The translations under genes and the position numbers were made by a program. This document shows, in pieces, positions 18,912-32,100 of a DNA stretch of 64,000 bases. The DNA comes from Betaproteobacteria bacterium (GTDB lineage Bacteria > Pseudomonadota > Gammaproteobacteria > Burkholderiales > Burkholderiaceae_C). A model generated the notes under the pieces. That model saw nothing but the letters and a program-made list of their open reading frames with translations, ran no database searches and had not been told where the DNA came from. Numbering within the stretch: position 1 is the first letter of the stretch; each line of letters opens with the position of its first letter. The DNA lies in contig RFYV01000001.1 in NCBI GenBank assembly GCA_009921265.1, positions 1-64,000 of the forward strand, given 5' to 3'.

Positions 18912-20285
18912 ATGCTGACCTTTCTTTCTTTTCTTTTAGCGCTCGTCGTTATTATTTTTGTGCATGAATATGGGCACTACCGTGCAGCATTGGCTTGTGG
19001 CGTCAAGGTTACTCGTTTTTCTTTGGGCTTTGGAAAACCATTGATGAGTTGGCAGGTTCGTCAACACTCGGTTCAACAACAAACTGAATTTGTGATTTCT
19101 GCACTTCCATTTGGCGGTTATGTACAAATGCTCGACAGCAAAACCTGTTTGCCCGATGAGCAAAAATGGGCCTTAGATACACAAAGATTGTGGAAAAGAG
19201 TGGTTGTTGTTTCTGCTGGTCCTTTGGCTAATTTCGCCCTGGCCATTTTGATTTATTCAGCCTGTTTCATTTACGGAGAAATACAACCGCGTGCGATTTT
19301 GTCAGCGCCGTCAACCCATTCATTGATGCATGAAGTGGGGCTACGCAGTGGGGACCTCATTACCAAAGGCGCGCTTATCAATGATGAGTTCAGGGCATTG
19401 CAAGGTTACAGCAGTCTCAATTGGTTGATGATCAAAGCGAGAATGTCTGGTAGCGATGTCTTGCTCGAGGTTCAATCGCGTGGAAAGTCCGCAAGAGAAA
19501 TCATTGTTCCCCTGAGTCAATTGCCAGCGGATAAATCCAAAGATTTTTCACTCAAAGATATCGGCCTCACGGGCCCATGGACTGCGCCAGTCATTGCTGA
19601 GCCTTTGCAAGGCGGAGTGGCTCAATTAGCGGGTTTGAAGCGTGGCGACGTTGTCCTCAAAGTGCAGGGCGAAGCCATTGAAGACGCCGGCCAGTTAAGA
19701 GAAAAAATTAGACAATCGGGGCGACTGGGTGACCCAGAGATGCAGTTGTGGGAAGTCAATAGGCGCGGCCAAGGCCTTGTCTTGATCGAAATTAAGCCCA
19801 AAAGAGTATGGATTAATGAAGAGCCCTTTGGTCGAATTGAAGCAAAAATAGGTGAGGCTCCTACTTTAGAAACGATTCGCTACGACTTTTTCACCAGCTT
19901 GCAGATGGGTGCGGAGAAGACTTGGGAGCAGTCGTGGCTCACTCTAGAACTCATGGGCCAAATATTAGTGGGATTGGCCTCTTGGCAGCATTTAAGCGGC
20001 CCCATCACCATGGCAGACGCCGCTGGAAAATCTGCCGAGTCAGGCTGGCAGTCTTATCTGCAGTTTTTGGCCTTGGTGAGTGTCAGCGTGGGTATTTTGA
20101 ACCTTTTGCCCATTCCCGTATTAGATGGCGGACACCTGTTGTATTATCTTTGGGAGGCCGTTGTAGGTACTTCACCTTCTGAGGTTTGGTTGGAGCGGTT
20201 TCAGAAATTGGGTTTAGGCGTTATCTTGATGCTGATGTCCTTTGCTTTATTTAACGATCTCCAACGCTGGATTGGTGCTTTTTAA
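18912..20285 (+). CDS. rseP: RIP metalloprotease RseP
   Basis: HEYGHY zinc site, PDZ region, NLLPIPVLDGGHLLYYLWE. Confidence 0.95.
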   Translation: MLTFLSFLLALVVIIFVHEYGHYRAALACGVKVTRFSLGFGKPLMSWQVRQHSVQQQTEFVISALPFGGYVQMLDSKTCLPDEQKWALDTQRLWKRVVVVSAGPLANFALAILIYSACFIYGEIQPRAILSAPSTHSLMHEVGLRSGDLITKGALINDEFRALQGYSSLNWLMIKARMSGSDVLLEVQSRGKSAREIIVPLSQLPADKSKDFSLKDIGLTGPWTAPVIAEPLQGGVAQLAGLKRGDVVLKVQGEAIEDAGQLREKIRQSGRLGDPEMQLWEVNRRGQGLVLIEIKPKRVWINEEPFGRIEAKIGEAPTLETIRYDFFTSLQMGAEKTWEQSWLTLELMGQILVGLASWQHLSGPITMADAAGKSAESGWQSYLQFLALVSVSVGILNLLPIPVLDGGHLLYYLWEAVVGTSPSEVWLERFQKLGLGVILMLMSFALFNDLQRWIGAF

Positions 20286-20304
20286 TCATTCAACAACAAA
20301 CAAA

Positions 20305-22602
20305 ATGAATTTCTGTAATTCTTCTTTTATACAGAAACTGGTTCGCTCCTTGTTTTTGGTTTTGGTGCTCGCTCAATCGGCATGGGCGGTTGAACCATTC
20401 ACTGTTTCTGATATTCGCGTTGAAGGATTACAAAGAGTTGAGCCAGGAACTATTTTTGCCACCTTGCCTTTTCGTGTGGGTGACAGCTATAACGACGAAA
20501 AAGGCACGCAGTCGATTCGTGCATTGTTTAATTTGGGCCTGTTTAAAGATATTCGAATTGAAGTCAATGGCACGGCTGTGTTGGTTGTGATTGAGGAGCG
20601 CCCCACAATTGCGAGCGTTGATTTTGTGGGTGCCAAAGAGTTCGACGCTACTACTTTAAGAAAAGCTTTGCGTGATATTGGATTGGCTGAGGGACGGGCT
20701 TTTGATAAATCGTTAGCTGATAAAGCCGAACAAGAACTTAAAAGGCAATACATCAATCGAAGCCTTTATGGTGCCGAGGTCGTTACAACTATTACCCCTA
20801 TTGATCGCAATCGCGTTAATTTATCCTTTAACGTGATCGAAGGCGATGTGTCCAAAATTAAAAGCTTACGCATCATTGGAAATAAATACTTTTCAGAATC
20901 TGAATTGCTCGATCAACTGGATTTGTCCACGCCCAATTGGCTTTCTTGGTACACCAAAACCGATCGCTACTCTCAGTCCAAACTTAATGCTGACATTGAA
21001 ACCCTCAGATCCTATTACCTGACCCGAGGGTTTTTAGAGTTCAATATTGATAGCACTCAAGTTTCGATTTCATCCAACAAGCAAGATATTGCGATCACTA
21101 TCAATATCACCGAGGGCCAAAAATATGTGGTATCTGACATCAAATTAGAAGGCTATTATTTAGGACGTGAAGACGAATTTAAATCTCTAATCACCATCAA
21201 GCCAGGTAGTCAATACAACATCAACGATGTGACGCAAACAAGCAAAGCCTTTGTTGAATATTTTGGAAATTTTGGATTCGCATTTGCCAGAGTCGATCCT
21301 ATTACTCAAATTGATCGAGAGCGCAATTTGGTTTCAATTGTTTTACGAGCCGATCCTTCTAGGCGCGCTTATGTTCGACGGATCAATATCACTGGAAACT
21401 CCAAAACGCGTGATGAAATTGTGAGGCGCGAATTTCGACAAATGGAGTCTTCATGGTACGACGGAGAAAAAATTCGACTCTCGCGTGATCGCATCGATCG
21501 TTTGGGTTACTTCAAGGACGTCAATATTGAAACGCAAGAGGTTCCAGGCTCGGCTGATCTCATAGATATAAATTTATCGCTGGTTGAAAAACCTACAGGT
21601 GCACTAACATTGGGTGCGGGGTTTTCAAGCGTAGAAAAAATTATTTTTAATTTTGGAATCACGCAGGATAATTTTTTAGGTTCGGGTAATTATTTGGGGT
21701 TTAACGTTAACCTTAGTAAATTCAATCAAATCTTTGTTTTGAGTGCAACTGACCCCTATTTCACCGTGGGCGGCATTTCTCGCACCTACGATCTGTACCA
21801 TCGAGAGTCAAAACCCTACAATGCCGAATTGGGTAACTTCAGGTTGGCCACTTCTGGAGCAGGTATTCGTTTTGGCTTGCCCTATAGCGAAAAAGACAGG
21901 GTTTTTGTAGGGGCAGGTTTGGAGCAAACTACCATCTATAAGGGCAACAATATTCCCTCAGCTTATATAGATTATTGCAATTCATTTGGTTGCAAAAGTA
22001 ATACCTTGCCACTTACTTTGGGTTGGGCAAATGACTCTAGAGATAGTGCACTTGCACCAACCAAGGGGCGATATGCCCGACTGAGTGGTGAAATGGGTGT
22101 TGCAGGTGATATCCACTATCTAAAAACCAGTGCGCAAATGCAAAACTATATGCCTCTATCCAAAAAATACACATTGGCATTTAATGCGGAGTTTGGGTAT
22201 GGAGAGGGTTTAAAAGGTCAACCATTTCCTGTATTTAAAAACTTTTATTCGGGAGGTTTGGGCTCTGTTAGAGGATTTACACAAGGAAGTATGGGTCCGA
22301 GAGATGTTACAGGCTTGGCTATTGGGGGTACTAAAAAAATATTACTCAACACCGAATTTCAATTGCCTTTCCCCGGTGCTGGCAATGACAGAACGCTTCG
22401 ATTGTTTGGTTTTTACGATGTAGGAAATGTATTTGGCGCCGATCAACCGATGTTAGTCAAGGAGTTGCGTACTTCAACAGGTATTGGTCTCAATTGGGTA
22501 TCGCCCATGGGGCCTTTGCGTATTGGTTTTGCAAGACCAGTTACCAAGCATTCTGGGGATAGAATCGAGAAGTTTCAATTGCAAATTGGATCCACTTTTT
22601 AA
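20305..22602 (+). CDS. bamA: Outer membrane protein assembly factor BamA
   Basis: Signal peptide, repeated POTRA-like segments, C-terminal barrel ending ...FQLQIGSTF; VRGF motif (GGLGSVRGFTQGSMGPRD). Start set at the internal Met at 20305. Confidence 0.96.
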   Translation: MNFCNSSFIQKLVRSLFLVLVLAQSAWAVEPFTVSDIRVEGLQRVEPGTIFATLPFRVGDSYNDEKGTQSIRALFNLGLFKDIRIEVNGTAVLVVIEERPTIASVDFVGAKEFDATTLRKALRDIGLAEGRAFDKSLADKAEQELKRQYINRSLYGAEVVTTITPIDRNRVNLSFNVIEGDVSKIKSLRIIGNKYFSESELLDQLDLSTPNWLSWYTKTDRYSQSKLNADIETLRSYYLTRGFLEFNIDSTQVSISSNKQDIAITINITEGQKYVVSDIKLEGYYLGREDEFKSLITIKPGSQYNINDVTQTSKAFVEYFGNFGFAFARVDPITQIDRERNLVSIVLRADPSRRAYVRRINITGNSKTRDEIVRREFRQMESSWYDGEKIRLSRDRIDRLGYFKDVNIETQEVPGSADLIDINLSLVEKPTGALTLGAGFSSVEKIIFNFGITQDNFLGSGNYLGFNVNLSKFNQIFVLSATDPYFTVGGISRTYDLYHRESKPYNAELGNFRLATSGAGIRFGLPYSEKDRVFVGAGLEQTTIYKGNNIPSAYIDYCNSFGCKSNTLPLTLGWANDSRDSALAPTKGRYARLSGEMGVAGDIHYLKTSAQMQNYMPLSKKYTLAFNAEFGYGEGLKGQPFPVFKNFYSGGLGSVRGFTQGSMGPRDVTGLAIGGTKKILLNTEFQLPFPGAGNDRTLRLFGFYDVGNVFGADQPMLVKELRTSTGIGLNWVSPMGPLRIGFARPVTKHSGDRIEKFQLQIGSTF

Positions 22603-22614
22603 ACGAGTCAATTT

Positions 22615-23109
22615 ATGAGATATTTCATTACTTTTCTTTTGGCAGGTTTTGTGTCTGGGGCAGCTTTGGCACAAGAATTTCGTATTGGCTTTATCAATAC
22701 CGACCGAATTTTCCGTGAGGCCAATACAGCCAAGGCCGCTCAGACTCGCTTGGAGCAAGAATTTTCTAAGCGCGAAAAAGAAATGGTCGACATGGGCAAC
22801 ACGCTTAAAAACAATTCCGAAAAATTCGAACGTGATGCGCCCACTTTGTCTGAAACACAAAGGGCCACAAGACAAAGGCAATTCAGCGATTTAGACCGTG
22901 ATTTACAACGCAAACGTCGTGAGTTTCAAGAAGATTTAAATGCACGTAAAAATGAAGAGTTTCAAATTGTTTTAGAAAGAGCCAACCGCATCGTCAAGCA
23001 AGTGGCCGAAGCCGAAAAATATGATTTGATTATTCAAGAAGCGGTTTGGATCAACCCCAAGCACGACATCACTGACAAGGTGATCAAGACCATCAACGCA
23101 ACCAAGTGA
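22615..23109 (+). CDS. skp: OmpH/Skp family periplasmic chaperone
   Basis: Signal peptide, [16 protein letters not shown], coiled-coil charged body; slot between bamA and lpxD. Confidence 0.92.
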   Translation: MRYFITFLLAGFVSGAALAQEFRIGFINTDRIFREANTAKAAQTRLEQEFSKREKEMVDMGNTLKNNSEKFERDAPTLSETQRATRQRQFSDLDRDLQRKRREFQEDLNARKNEEFQIVLERANRIVKQVAEAEKYDLIIQEAVWINPKHDITDKVIKTINATK

Positions 23110-23116
23110 TGCCTCA

Positions 23117-24088
23117 GTGCTCTTGCTCCTAGGTCAGATTCATCAAGCGCTCGGTGGAGCATTAATCGGTTCTAAGAGCATAGAGATAGTGGGCTTGGCG
23201 CCCATTGCATCAGCCAAGGCTGGAGACATTACTTTTTTAAGTCATCCCCAATTTGCCGATCAACTTCAAAAGACGCAAGCGTCTTGCGTGATTGTTTTTC
23301 CACAGTTTCAAGACTTGGCATCACAACGAGGTGCGTGCATTGTTGTTGATAACCCTTATGCTTACTATGCACGATTAACGCAATTATGGAAATCACAGCA
23401 CTCCCCTGAGCCGCAAGCTTTCGTTCATCCAACGGCATGGATTGATCCCTTGGCGCAAGTTCATCCGAGTGCGCGCATCGGTCCATTTTGTTGGGTTGAT
23501 GCGGGTGCTACTATTGGCGCTAACACTTGGCTCAAGTCACATGTCAGCGTTTCTCGACAATGCAAGGTCGGTGCAAATTGCATCATTCATTCGGGCGTTG
23601 TCATTGGTGCCGACGGATTTGGTTTCGCACCCGAAAATAGTCATTGGATCAAGATCGAGCAACTAGGGGGCGTGCACATTGGAGATGACGTCGAAATAGG
23701 TGCCAATTCATGCGTTGATCGCGGTGCTCTCGAAGACACAGTGATTGAAAACGGCGTCAAACTCGATAACTTGGTTCAAATCGGACACAACGTGCACGTC
23801 GGCGCCCATACGGCAATGGCTGGATGTGTGGGGGTGGCAGGCAGTGCGCGTATCGGTGCGCATTGCACCATTGGTGGAGGCGCTGTGGTTTTAGGTCATC
23901 TGCAATTGGTCGACCATGTTCATATATCGGCGGCCTCTGTAGTGACGCGCTCCATTCTTCAAGCGGGTAATTACACGGGCTTTTTTCCAATCGACCACAA
24001 TGCGACTTGGGAAAAAAATGCAGCAAGCCTGCGTCAGTTGAATCAATTGCGACATCGATTGAAAGGTCTTGAAAAAGGTAACACTTAA
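23117..24088 (+). CDS. lpxD: UDP-3-O-(3-hydroxymyristoyl)glucosamine N-acyltransferase
   Basis: Hexapeptide repeats; [44 protein letters not shown]. Confidence 0.96.
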   Translation: MLLLLGQIHQALGGALIGSKSIEIVGLAPIASAKAGDITFLSHPQFADQLQKTQASCVIVFPQFQDLASQRGACIVVDNPYAYYARLTQLWKSQHSPEPQAFVHPTAWIDPLAQVHPSARIGPFCWVDAGATIGANTWLKSHVSVSRQCKVGANCIIHSGVVIGADGFGFAPENSHWIKIEQLGGVHIGDDVEIGANSCVDRGALEDTVIENGVKLDNLVQIGHNVHVGAHTAMAGCVGVAGSARIGAHCTIGGGAVVLGHLQLVDHVHISAASVVTRSILQAGNYTGFFPIDHNATWEKNAASLRQLNQLRHRLKGLEKGNT

Positions 24089-24098
24089 AGAAAAAACC

Positions 24099-24536
24099 AT
24101 GGATATCCATCAAATCTTAAAAAAATTACCCCATCGCTATCCCATCTTGTTGGTGGATCGCGTGTTGCAGATCGAAAAAGGAAAATCGATCCAAGCACTT
24201 AAAAATGTCACAATCAATGAACCTTTTTTTGAAGGGCATTTTCCGCATCGACCCGTCATGCCAGGCGTCTTGATGTTGGAAGCCTTGGCGCAAACAGCCG
24301 CTTTGTTGGCTTTCGAAACGCTCGATGTCGTGCCAGACGAAAAGACGGTTTATTATTTTGCAGGCATTGATGCGGCGCGTTTCAAGCGTCCTGTTGAGCC
24401 CGGCGATCAACTCATTTTGAATGTCGAACTCAGTCGCATGAAAGCTGGTATTTTTAAATTCAAAGCTTGGGCCACAGTGGGAGAAGAATTGGCCGTCGAA
24501 GCCGAATTGATGTGCACCATGCGAACCATCGAATAA
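24099..24536 (+). CDS. fabZ: 3-hydroxyacyl-ACP dehydratase FabZ
   Basis: [48 protein letters not shown]. Confidence 0.97.
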   Translation: MDIHQILKKLPHRYPILLVDRVLQIEKGKSIQALKNVTINEPFFEGHFPHRPVMPGVLMLEALAQTAALLAFETLDVVPDEKTVYYFAGIDAARFKRPVEPGDQLILNVELSRMKAGIFKFKAWATVGEELAVEAELMCTMRTIE

Positions 24537-24546
24537 TTTATTTGAC

Positions 24547-25341
24547 ATGTCATTGATTCACTCTACGGCTGTTATTGATCCGAAGGCGCAAATCGATAGT
24601 AGTGTCACGATTGGGCCATATTCCATTATTGGACCTCATGTCAAGATTGGCGCAGGTACAAGCATTGGTGCGCATTGCGTAATTGAGGGACGCACGGCGA
24701 TAGGCAACAACAATCAAATTTTTCAATTCAATTCATTAGGCGCTATTCCGCAAGACAAAAAATACAACGGTGAGCCTACGCAGCTTCAAATTGGAAACGG
24801 CAACACCATTCGAGAATTTTGTACTTTCAATCTGGGTACGGTGGGAGACCAATCGATAACCAGCGTTGGGGATGACAATTGGATCATGGCGTATGTGCAT
24901 TTGGCGCATGATTGTCGGGTGGGCAATCACACGATTTTTGCCAATAACACCCAATTGGCGGGGCATGTGCATGTGGGGGACTGGGCTATTTTGGGTGGCT
25001 TCACCGTTGTCCATCAATTCTGTCGCTTGGGTGCGCACAGTTTTACAGCCATGTATTCTTTGTTATTTGCAGATTTACCACCCTATGTAATGTGTCAGGG
25101 GCAGCCCGCACAAGCACGGTCCATGAATTTTGAAGGCTTGCGTCGTCGCGGATTTTCTGCGCTACGCATCTCTGCCGTCAAAGCCATTCACAAAATTTTG
25201 TATCGCGACAATCTGACATTAAAACAATCCATCGATACCATCGAACAACTCAAGCCCATATATCCAGAGGCTTTGCAAGATATTGACATACTGCTTGATT
25301 TTTTAAAAACAAATCCTGAGCAACGTGGCATTGTTCGATAA
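24547..25341 (+). CDS. lpxA: UDP-N-acetylglucosamine acyltransferase
   Basis: Hexapeptide repeats; IREFCTFNLGT, AYVHLAHDCRVGNHTIFANNTQLAGHV. Confidence 0.96.
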   Translation: MSLIHSTAVIDPKAQIDSSVTIGPYSIIGPHVKIGAGTSIGAHCVIEGRTAIGNNNQIFQFNSLGAIPQDKKYNGEPTQLQIGNGNTIREFCTFNLGTVGDQSITSVGDDNWIMAYVHLAHDCRVGNHTIFANNTQLAGHVHVGDWAILGGFTVVHQFCRLGAHSFTAMYSLLFADLPPYVMCQGQPAQARSMNFEGLRRRGFSALRISAVKAIHKILYRDNLTLKQSIDTIEQLKPIYPEALQDIDILLDFLKTNPEQRGIVR

Positions 25342-25359
25342 AGAGGGCGATTCTTAACA

Positions 25360-26505
25360 ATGTCTATCACCGCACCACAAATTGCCATGGTGGCGGGAGA
25401 GGCTTCAGGTGATCTATTAGCCAGCCTTATTTTGCCGTCTCTTTCACATCAGTGGCCACAATCGCGATTGTTCGGCGTGGGTGGACCTCGGATGACAAAG
25501 TATGGGTTTGATGCGCAATGGTCCAGCGATCAATTGGCTGTGCGTGGTTATATTGAAGTGCTCAAACATTACAAGCGCATCGTAGGTATACGCAATCAAC
25601 TCAAAGCGCAATGGACCGCGCAAAAGCCTGATGTTTTTATTGGCGTTGATGCGCCAGACTTTAATCTTGATTTAGCCCAGCATCTCAAAAAAAATGGAGT
25701 ACCCACCATGCAATTGATTTGCCCATCGATTTGGGCTTGGCGGGCAAAACGTGTACATCATATTCAAAAAAGTGTCGTTCATGTTCTTTGTATTTTTCCA
25801 TTCGAAACAGAGTTGCTTGCCCAGCACGGAATTGAAGCCACATTTATAGGGCATCCTCTGGCGCAAGTCATTCCTATGAATCCCGATCAATCAAAAGCCA
25901 GAGCGACATTGGGTTTGAGCTGCGAAGATAAATTGGTCTGTGTGATGCCTGGTTCGCGTGCGTCTGAAATCGAACAAATGCTAGATCGATTTTTAAAGGC
26001 CTCTCAGCTGATGTTGAATCAATCGCCACGTCTCAAATTTGTTTTGCCAACACTGCCTGCATTTCAACAACAAATCAAACAAAAGATTGCGCAGTATCAA
26101 CTCACAAATCACATGATCTTGCTCGATGGGCAATCGCACACTGCGTTGGCTGCGTGTGATGTGGCGATGGTAGCCAGTGGCACCGCAACACTCGAGGCTG
26201 CATTGTTCAAACGCCCCATGGTGATTGCATATCACATGCCTTGGATCAGTTGGCAAATCATGCGTAGACAAAAACTCCAAGAATGGGTGGGATTGCCCAA
26301 TATTCTTAGTCAATCGTTTGTCGTTCCCGAATTAATTCAAGAAAAAGCACAGCCCAAAAACCTAGCCCATGAAGTTTTACAATGGCTGGATCAACCGCAA
26401 CGTTGTCAAATGGTGCAATCGAGATTTCACGAATTGCATCAAACACTACTCAAAGACACGGCTCAATTAGCTCTTCATGCGATCCAAAAAATTCTTACGC
26501 GCTGA
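25360..26505 (+). CDS. lpxB: Lipid-A-disaccharide synthase
   Basis: [46 protein letters not shown]. Confidence 0.96.
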   Translation: MSITAPQIAMVAGEASGDLLASLILPSLSHQWPQSRLFGVGGPRMTKYGFDAQWSSDQLAVRGYIEVLKHYKRIVGIRNQLKAQWTAQKPDVFIGVDAPDFNLDLAQHLKKNGVPTMQLICPSIWAWRAKRVHHIQKSVVHVLCIFPFETELLAQHGIEATFIGHPLAQVIPMNPDQSKARATLGLSCEDKLVCVMPGSRASEIEQMLDRFLKASQLMLNQSPRLKFVLPTLPAFQQQIKQKIAQYQLTNHMILLDGQSHTALAACDVAMVASGTATLEAALFKRPMVIAYHMPWISWQIMRRQKLQEWVGLPNILSQSFVVPELIQEKAQPKNLAHEVLQWLDQPQRCQMVQSRFHELHQTLLKDTAQLALHAIQKILTR

Positions 26506-27115
26506 ACAAGCCCCTCTGCAATGGGAGGCCCCAGGACTCGTTGCTGGCGTTGATGAAGCGGGACGTGGCCCTTTGGCCGGACCCGTGTATGCAGCAGCAG
26601 TTATCTTGGACGATCAAAATCCAATCAAAGGACTGGCCGATTCAAAAAAACTCACTGCAAAGCAGCGCGATCGTTTGTTTGATGAAATTCGTGCCAAAGC
26701 TTTGTGCTGTAGTGTTGCAGAAGCCAGTGTCGAAGAAATTGATTCGCTCAATATTTTGCAAGCCACAATGCTTGCGATGCAAAGAGCAATTGCCGGTTTG
26801 CGACTCAAACCATATCGGGTATTGGTTGATGGCAATCGTTTACCCGTATTAGATGTGTTGGCAGAAGCTATTGTCAAAGGGGACTCCAAAGTTCCTGCTA
26901 TTTCGGCCGCCTCCATTTTGGCTAAAGTTGAGCGCGATCGTTGGTGCGCGCAATTGGCAACGCAATTTCCTCAATATGGGTTTGACTCCCACAAAGGTTA
27001 TGGAACCGCGTTACACATGCAAGCATTGCAACTGCATGGTCCCACTATTTGGCATCGCAAATCATTTGCGCCTGTTGCATTGGCATTAGAGCAAAAAGGA
27101 TTGAGCCATGTCTGA
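26477..27115 (+). CDS. rnhB: Ribonuclease HII
   Basis: [52 protein letters not shown]; overlaps lpxB by 29 nt. Confidence 0.96.
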   Translation: MRSKKFLRAEQAPLQWEAPGLVAGVDEAGRGPLAGPVYAAAVILDDQNPIKGLADSKKLTAKQRDRLFDEIRAKALCCSVAEASVEEIDSLNILQATMLAMQRAIAGLRLKPYRVLVDGNRLPVLDVLAEAIVKGDSKVPAISAASILAKVERDRWCAQLATQFPQYGFDSHKGYGTALHMQALQLHGPTIWHRKSFAPVALALEQKGLSHV

Positions 27116-27914
27116 ATCGATCGAACCTATTTTTATTTCATCCAAAGAAAATCCCTTTGTGAAGCAATTGCGTTTGTTAACGTCTGAAAATATGAAATAC
27201 AGAAAGATGGGTAAGGTATGGATTGAGGGCGAGCATCTGTGTCATGCGTTAATGATTTATCCTACTTATACATTTGAAGCTGTATTCGAAAAAATTTATT
27301 GGGATTCGATTAGTTTTGATTTGCAAAAAAAATATGCCAGAGCCGCGCAAAAAATATATTTGTTAGATCACGCGTTGATGAAAAATCTAAGCACATTGTC
27401 ATCGCCTCAAGCGATGGGTTTTGTGATTGATTTGTCCGTAACACCTGTTATTGAGCCTTTGATGCCGAGCGTGATTCTTGATGGTGTTCAAGACGCTGGC
27501 AATGTAGGTTCTATTTTGCGAACTGCTGCGGCATTTGGTTTTGTTCAAATTTTGGCGGTCAAAGGAACGGCGGCCCTTTGGGGTCCCAAAGTATTGCGCG
27601 CTGGCATGGGCGCTCATTTTGGTTTGCATTTAATTGAATCCATTGATGAAGACGCGATCGACGCACTCCAAATTCCAATTTTGGCGACAAGCTCACACCA
27701 AGGGCAATCGCTCAAGTTATCATCCAAAATTTCAATGCCTTGTGCTTGGTTATTCGGGCACGAAGGGCAGGGTGTTAGAGAAGAAATGTCTCACCGTGCC
27801 ACTGATTGGATAAGAATCTATCAGCCAGGAGGCGAAGAATCCCTTAATGTGGCAGCCGCCGCCGCCATTTGTATGCACGCCAGTGCAACCAACGCGTCGA
27901 CTCGTCCTAATTGA
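27108..27914 (+). CDS. TrmH/SpoU family RNA methyltransferase
   Basis: [47 protein letters not shown] knot motifs. Confidence 0.92.
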   Translation: MSESIEPIFISSKENPFVKQLRLLTSENMKYRKMGKVWIEGEHLCHALMIYPTYTFEAVFEKIYWDSISFDLQKKYARAAQKIYLLDHALMKNLSTLSSPQAMGFVIDLSVTPVIEPLMPSVILDGVQDAGNVGSILRTAAAFGFVQILAVKGTAALWGPKVLRAGMGAHFGLHLIESIDEDAIDALQIPILATSSHQGQSLKLSSKISMPCAWLFGHEGQGVREEMSHRATDWIRIYQPGGEESLNVAAAAAICMHASATNASTRPN

Positions 27915-27964
27915 TACTTTCCTTCACCTAAAAACCATCCATTCTTCGAGGAAAACCTGTCAGC

Positions 27965-27970
27965 TATAAT
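27965..27970 (+). promoter_or_regulatory. Candidate -10 element (TATAAT) upstream of carA
   Basis: AGCTATAATGAGAGGC about 45 nt upstream of the carA GTG start. Confidence 0.5.
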
Positions 27971-28015
27971 GAGAGGCTTTTTCGCACACAACTTTACGCC
28001 TATACGGAGAACCCA

Positions 28016-29179
28016 GTGCTTTTGTCTCTTCAGGGAAAATTCCCCTCCGCCATTTTGGCGTTAGCAGACGGCACAGTCTTTGTGGGTCAATCGATCGGAA
28101 GTTCTGGCACCACGGTGGGTGAAGTGGTTTTTAATACCGCCATGACTGGCTATCAAGAAATACTGACCGACCCCAGTTATTGCCAACAATTGGTCACACT
28201 GACCTATCCCCATATTGGCAATTACGGTATCAATTCAGAAGACATTGAAGCCCAACAAGTCTATGCCGCTGGTTTAATCATTAAAGATTTACCCCTATTA
28301 GCTTCTAACTTTAGAAGTCAAGAAAACTTATCGAGTTATTTAATTCGCAACAGCACGGTTGCCATTTCAGATATCGATACGCGCAAACTCACAAGACACT
28401 TGCGTAGCACGGGTGCACAAAACGGCGCGATAGTCGGTCTGGCGATCGATGAAGAATCCACACAACAAAAAATAGACGAAGCCATTCGTGCGGCGAAATC
28501 TGCACCATCGATGGCCGGTTTGGATTTGGCAAAAAAAGTTTCGACAGCGCAATCTTATTTTTGGACTCAGACCGAATGGAAATTGGACGTAGGCTACACC
28601 GATTTAATGCAATCGCTTTTTCACGTTGTTGCCTACGACTTTGGCGTCAAGAAAAATATTTTGCGAATGCTGGCCCAACGCGGTTGCAAAGTCACGGTTG
28701 TTCCCGCACAAACATCGGCGCAAGAGGTTTTAAAACTCAAACCCCATGGTGTCTTTTTATCCAACGGCCCTGGGGACCCACAGCCTTGCGATTACGCCAT
28801 TGACGCTGCGCGCACTTTAATTGATTCAGGTATTCCTACTTTTGGAATTTGCTTGGGGCATCAAATCATGGCTTTGGCCAGCGGTGCCAAAACTTTCAAA
28901 ATGAAATTCGGCCATCACGGCGCCAATCATCCCGTCAAAGATTTGGACAACCATCGCGTGTCAATCACAAGTCAGAATCACGGATTCGCCGTTGACGAAA
29001 AAACATTACCACCCCATCTAAGAGCCACACACATCTCTTTGTTTGATGGCACTTTGCAAGGACTGGCTCGCACCGACAAGCCCTCATTTTGTTTTCAGGG
29101 GCACCCTGAAGCATCACCCGGTCCACACGATATCAGCTATCTATTCGATCGCTTTATCCATTTGATGGAGGCTGTTTAA
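28016..29179 (+). CDS. carA: Carbamoyl-phosphate synthase small subunit
   Basis: GTG start; [49 protein letters not shown]. Confidence 0.97.
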   Translation: MLLSLQGKFPSAILALADGTVFVGQSIGSSGTTVGEVVFNTAMTGYQEILTDPSYCQQLVTLTYPHIGNYGINSEDIEAQQVYAAGLIIKDLPLLASNFRSQENLSSYLIRNSTVAISDIDTRKLTRHLRSTGAQNGAIVGLAIDEESTQQKIDEAIRAAKSAPSMAGLDLAKKVSTAQSYFWTQTEWKLDVGYTDLMQSLFHVVAYDFGVKKNILRMLAQRGCKVTVVPAQTSAQEVLKLKPHGVFLSNGPGDPQPCDYAIDAARTLIDSGIPTFGICLGHQIMALASGAKTFKMKFGHHGANHPVKDLDNHRVSITSQNHGFAVDEKTLPPHLRATHISLFDGTLQGLARTDKPSFCFQGHPEASPGPHDISYLFDRFIHLMEAV

Positions 29180-29180
29180 C

Positions 29181-32100
29181 ATGCCTAAGCGTACAGACAT
29201 AAAAAGCATTCTCATCATTGGTGCAGGTCCCATCATCATTGGACAGGCTTGCGAGTTTGATTACTCGGGCGTGCAGGCTTGCAAAGCTTTGCGCGAAGAG
29301 GGTTACAAGGTTATCTTGATCAACAGCAATCCTGCAACCATCATGACCGATCCTGCAACGGCCGATGTGATTTATATCGAACCCATTACTTGGCAGACCG
29401 TTGCAAAAATTATTGCCAAAGAAAACCCCGATGCGATTTTGCCCACCATGGGTGGTCAAACAGCGCTCAATTGCGCGCTTGATTTATGGCGCAATGGAGT
29501 ATTGGATCAATATACAGTTGAGCTCATCGGTGCATCTCCAGAAGCCATTGATAAAGCAGAAGATCGACTCAAGTTCAAAGACGCCATGACCAAAATCGGA
29601 TTGGGTTCTGCGCGTTCAGGTATCGCACACAACATGGACGAGGCTTGGGTTGTCCAAAAGAGTGTTGGATTTCCAACGGTCATTCGCCCCAGTTTTACGT
29701 TGGGCGGAACGGGTGGCGGCATTGCATACAACGCCGAAGAGTTTGAAACCATTTGCAAACGTGGTTTAGAGGCGTCACCTACCAATGAGTTATTAATTGA
29801 GGAGTCTTTGCTGGGTTGGAAAGAGTACGAGATGGAAGTTGTCCGCGACAAGGCCGACAATTGCATCATTGTTTGCTCAATAGAAAATTTAGACCCCATG
29901 GGCGTTCATACGGGTGACTCCATTACAGTTGCGCCAGCACAAACACTCACCGATAAAGAATATCAAATCATGCGTAACGCCTCATTGGCCGTGTTGCGCG
30001 AAATTGGTGTTGATACGGGTGGATCTAATGTGCAGTTTTCTATCAATCCCAAAGACGGTCGAATGATTGTTATTGAGATGAACCCGCGTGTGTCGCGCTC
30101 ATCTGCATTGGCATCCAAAGCAACGGGCTTTCCGATTGCAAAAGTAGCGGCCAAATTGGCGGTTGGTTATACATTAGATGAATTGCGCAATGAAATCACA
30201 GGCGGTGCAACGCCAGCATCATTTGAGCCCTCTATTGATTATGTGGTTACCAAAATTCCACGTTTTGCATTCGAAAAATTTCCAACAGCCGATAGCCGAC
30301 TCACTACACAAATGAAATCGGTGGGAGAGGTTATGGCAATTGGGCGCACCTTCCAAGAGTCATTTCAAAAAGCCTTGCGCGGTCTTGAAGTGGGTGTGGA
30401 TGGGATGAACGAAAAAACCCAAGATCGTGAAGTACTCGAAAAAGAATTGGGTGAACCAGGCCCCGATCGCATTTGGTATGTGGGCGACGCTTTTGCCATG
30501 GGGATGAGTGTGCAAGAAGTTTTTGATCTCACTAAAATTGATCCATGGTTTTTGATTCAAATCGAAGAGATCGTCAAAATTGAACTAGAGCTTGAAACCA
30601 CAACGCTAGAAGCTATCACTCCCAAAGAATTTCGTATTCTCAAAAAAAAAGGTTTTTCTGACAGACGCATGGCCAAGTTGCTCAAGAAAACCGAAAAACA
30701 AGTGCGCGATCATCGTCGCAGCTTAGGAATTCGTCCTGTTTATAAGCGAGTTGATACCTGTGCGGCAGAGTTTGCAACCAACACGGCCTACATGTATTCA
30801 ACTTACGAAGAAGAATGCGAAGCCGAACCTACCAACAATAAAAAAATCATGGTGCTAGGTGGCGGCCCCAATCGAATTGGTCAAGGTATCGAGTTTGACT
30901 ATTGCTGTGTGCACGCCGCGATGGCCATGCGAGAAGATGGTTACGAAACCATCATGGTCAATTGCAATCCCGAAACAGTTTCTACCGATTACGATACATC
31001 CGATCGTTTATATTTTGAACCACTGACCTTAGAAGATGTGCTTGAAATTGTTGACAAAGAAAAACCTTTGGGGGTTATTGTTCAATACGGCGGACAAACA
31101 CCACTCAAATTAGCCTTGGGTCTAGAGGCCGAAGGCGTGCCAATTATTGGCACAAGCCCAGACATGATTGACGCGGCCGAAGACCGCGAGCGTTTCCAAA
31201 AACTATTGCACCAATTGGGTTTGCGACAACCCCCTAATGCCACTGCACGCACAGAGCCTGAAGCGCTAGAAAAAGCGGCGCAGTTGGGTTATCCATTGGT
31301 TGTTAGACCCAGTTATGTATTGGGTGGGCGCGCAATGGAAATTGTGCATGAACAACGCGATCTTGAGCGTTACATGCGAGAGGCCGTCAAAGTCAGCAAC
31401 GATTCACCTGTATTGTTGGATCGCTTTCTTAATGATGCGATTGAATGTGATGTGGATTGTTTGTCCGACGGAGAAACCACATTCATCGGTGGCGTGATGG
31501 AGCACATTGAACAAGCGGGTGTTCACAGTGGAGATTCCGCTTGCTCGTTGCCACCTTACTCCTTGTCGTCTGAAACAATCATAGAGCTCAAACGTCAAAC
31601 ATCGGCCATGGCCAAAGCATTGCATGTGGTGGGTCTCATGAATGTGCAGTTCGCGATTCAACATGTAGATGATAAAGACGTCATCTATATTTTAGAAGTC
31701 AATCCGCGCGCTTCTCGCACAGTACCTTATGTTTCTAAAGCAACTGGCATTCAATTGGCCAAGGTTGCTGCTCGTTGTATGGCGGGGCAAAGCTTGGCGT
31801 CGCAATGCATCATGCACGAAGTCACGCCACCTTATTTCAGCGTCAAGGAAGCCGTGTTTCCCTTCGTTAAATTTCCTGGTGTGGACACGATACTTGGTCC
31901 TGAAATGAAATCCACAGGCGAAGTGATGGGTGTTGGTAAAACATTTGGCGAAGCATTCGTCAAAAGTCAATTAGGCGCAGGCACCAAATTGCCGCGACCC
32001 ACTGACAATGTTAAAAAAGTTTTCTTAACTGTTAAAAATAACGATAAGCCAAGAGCTGTTAATATTGCACGCCAACTAAGTGCGATGGGATTTGAGTTGT

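Noticed and set aside
26382-26852. 156-aa ORF overlapping lpxB and rnhB
   Set aside because: Different frame over two clear genes; no ribosome-binding site or recognisable motif.
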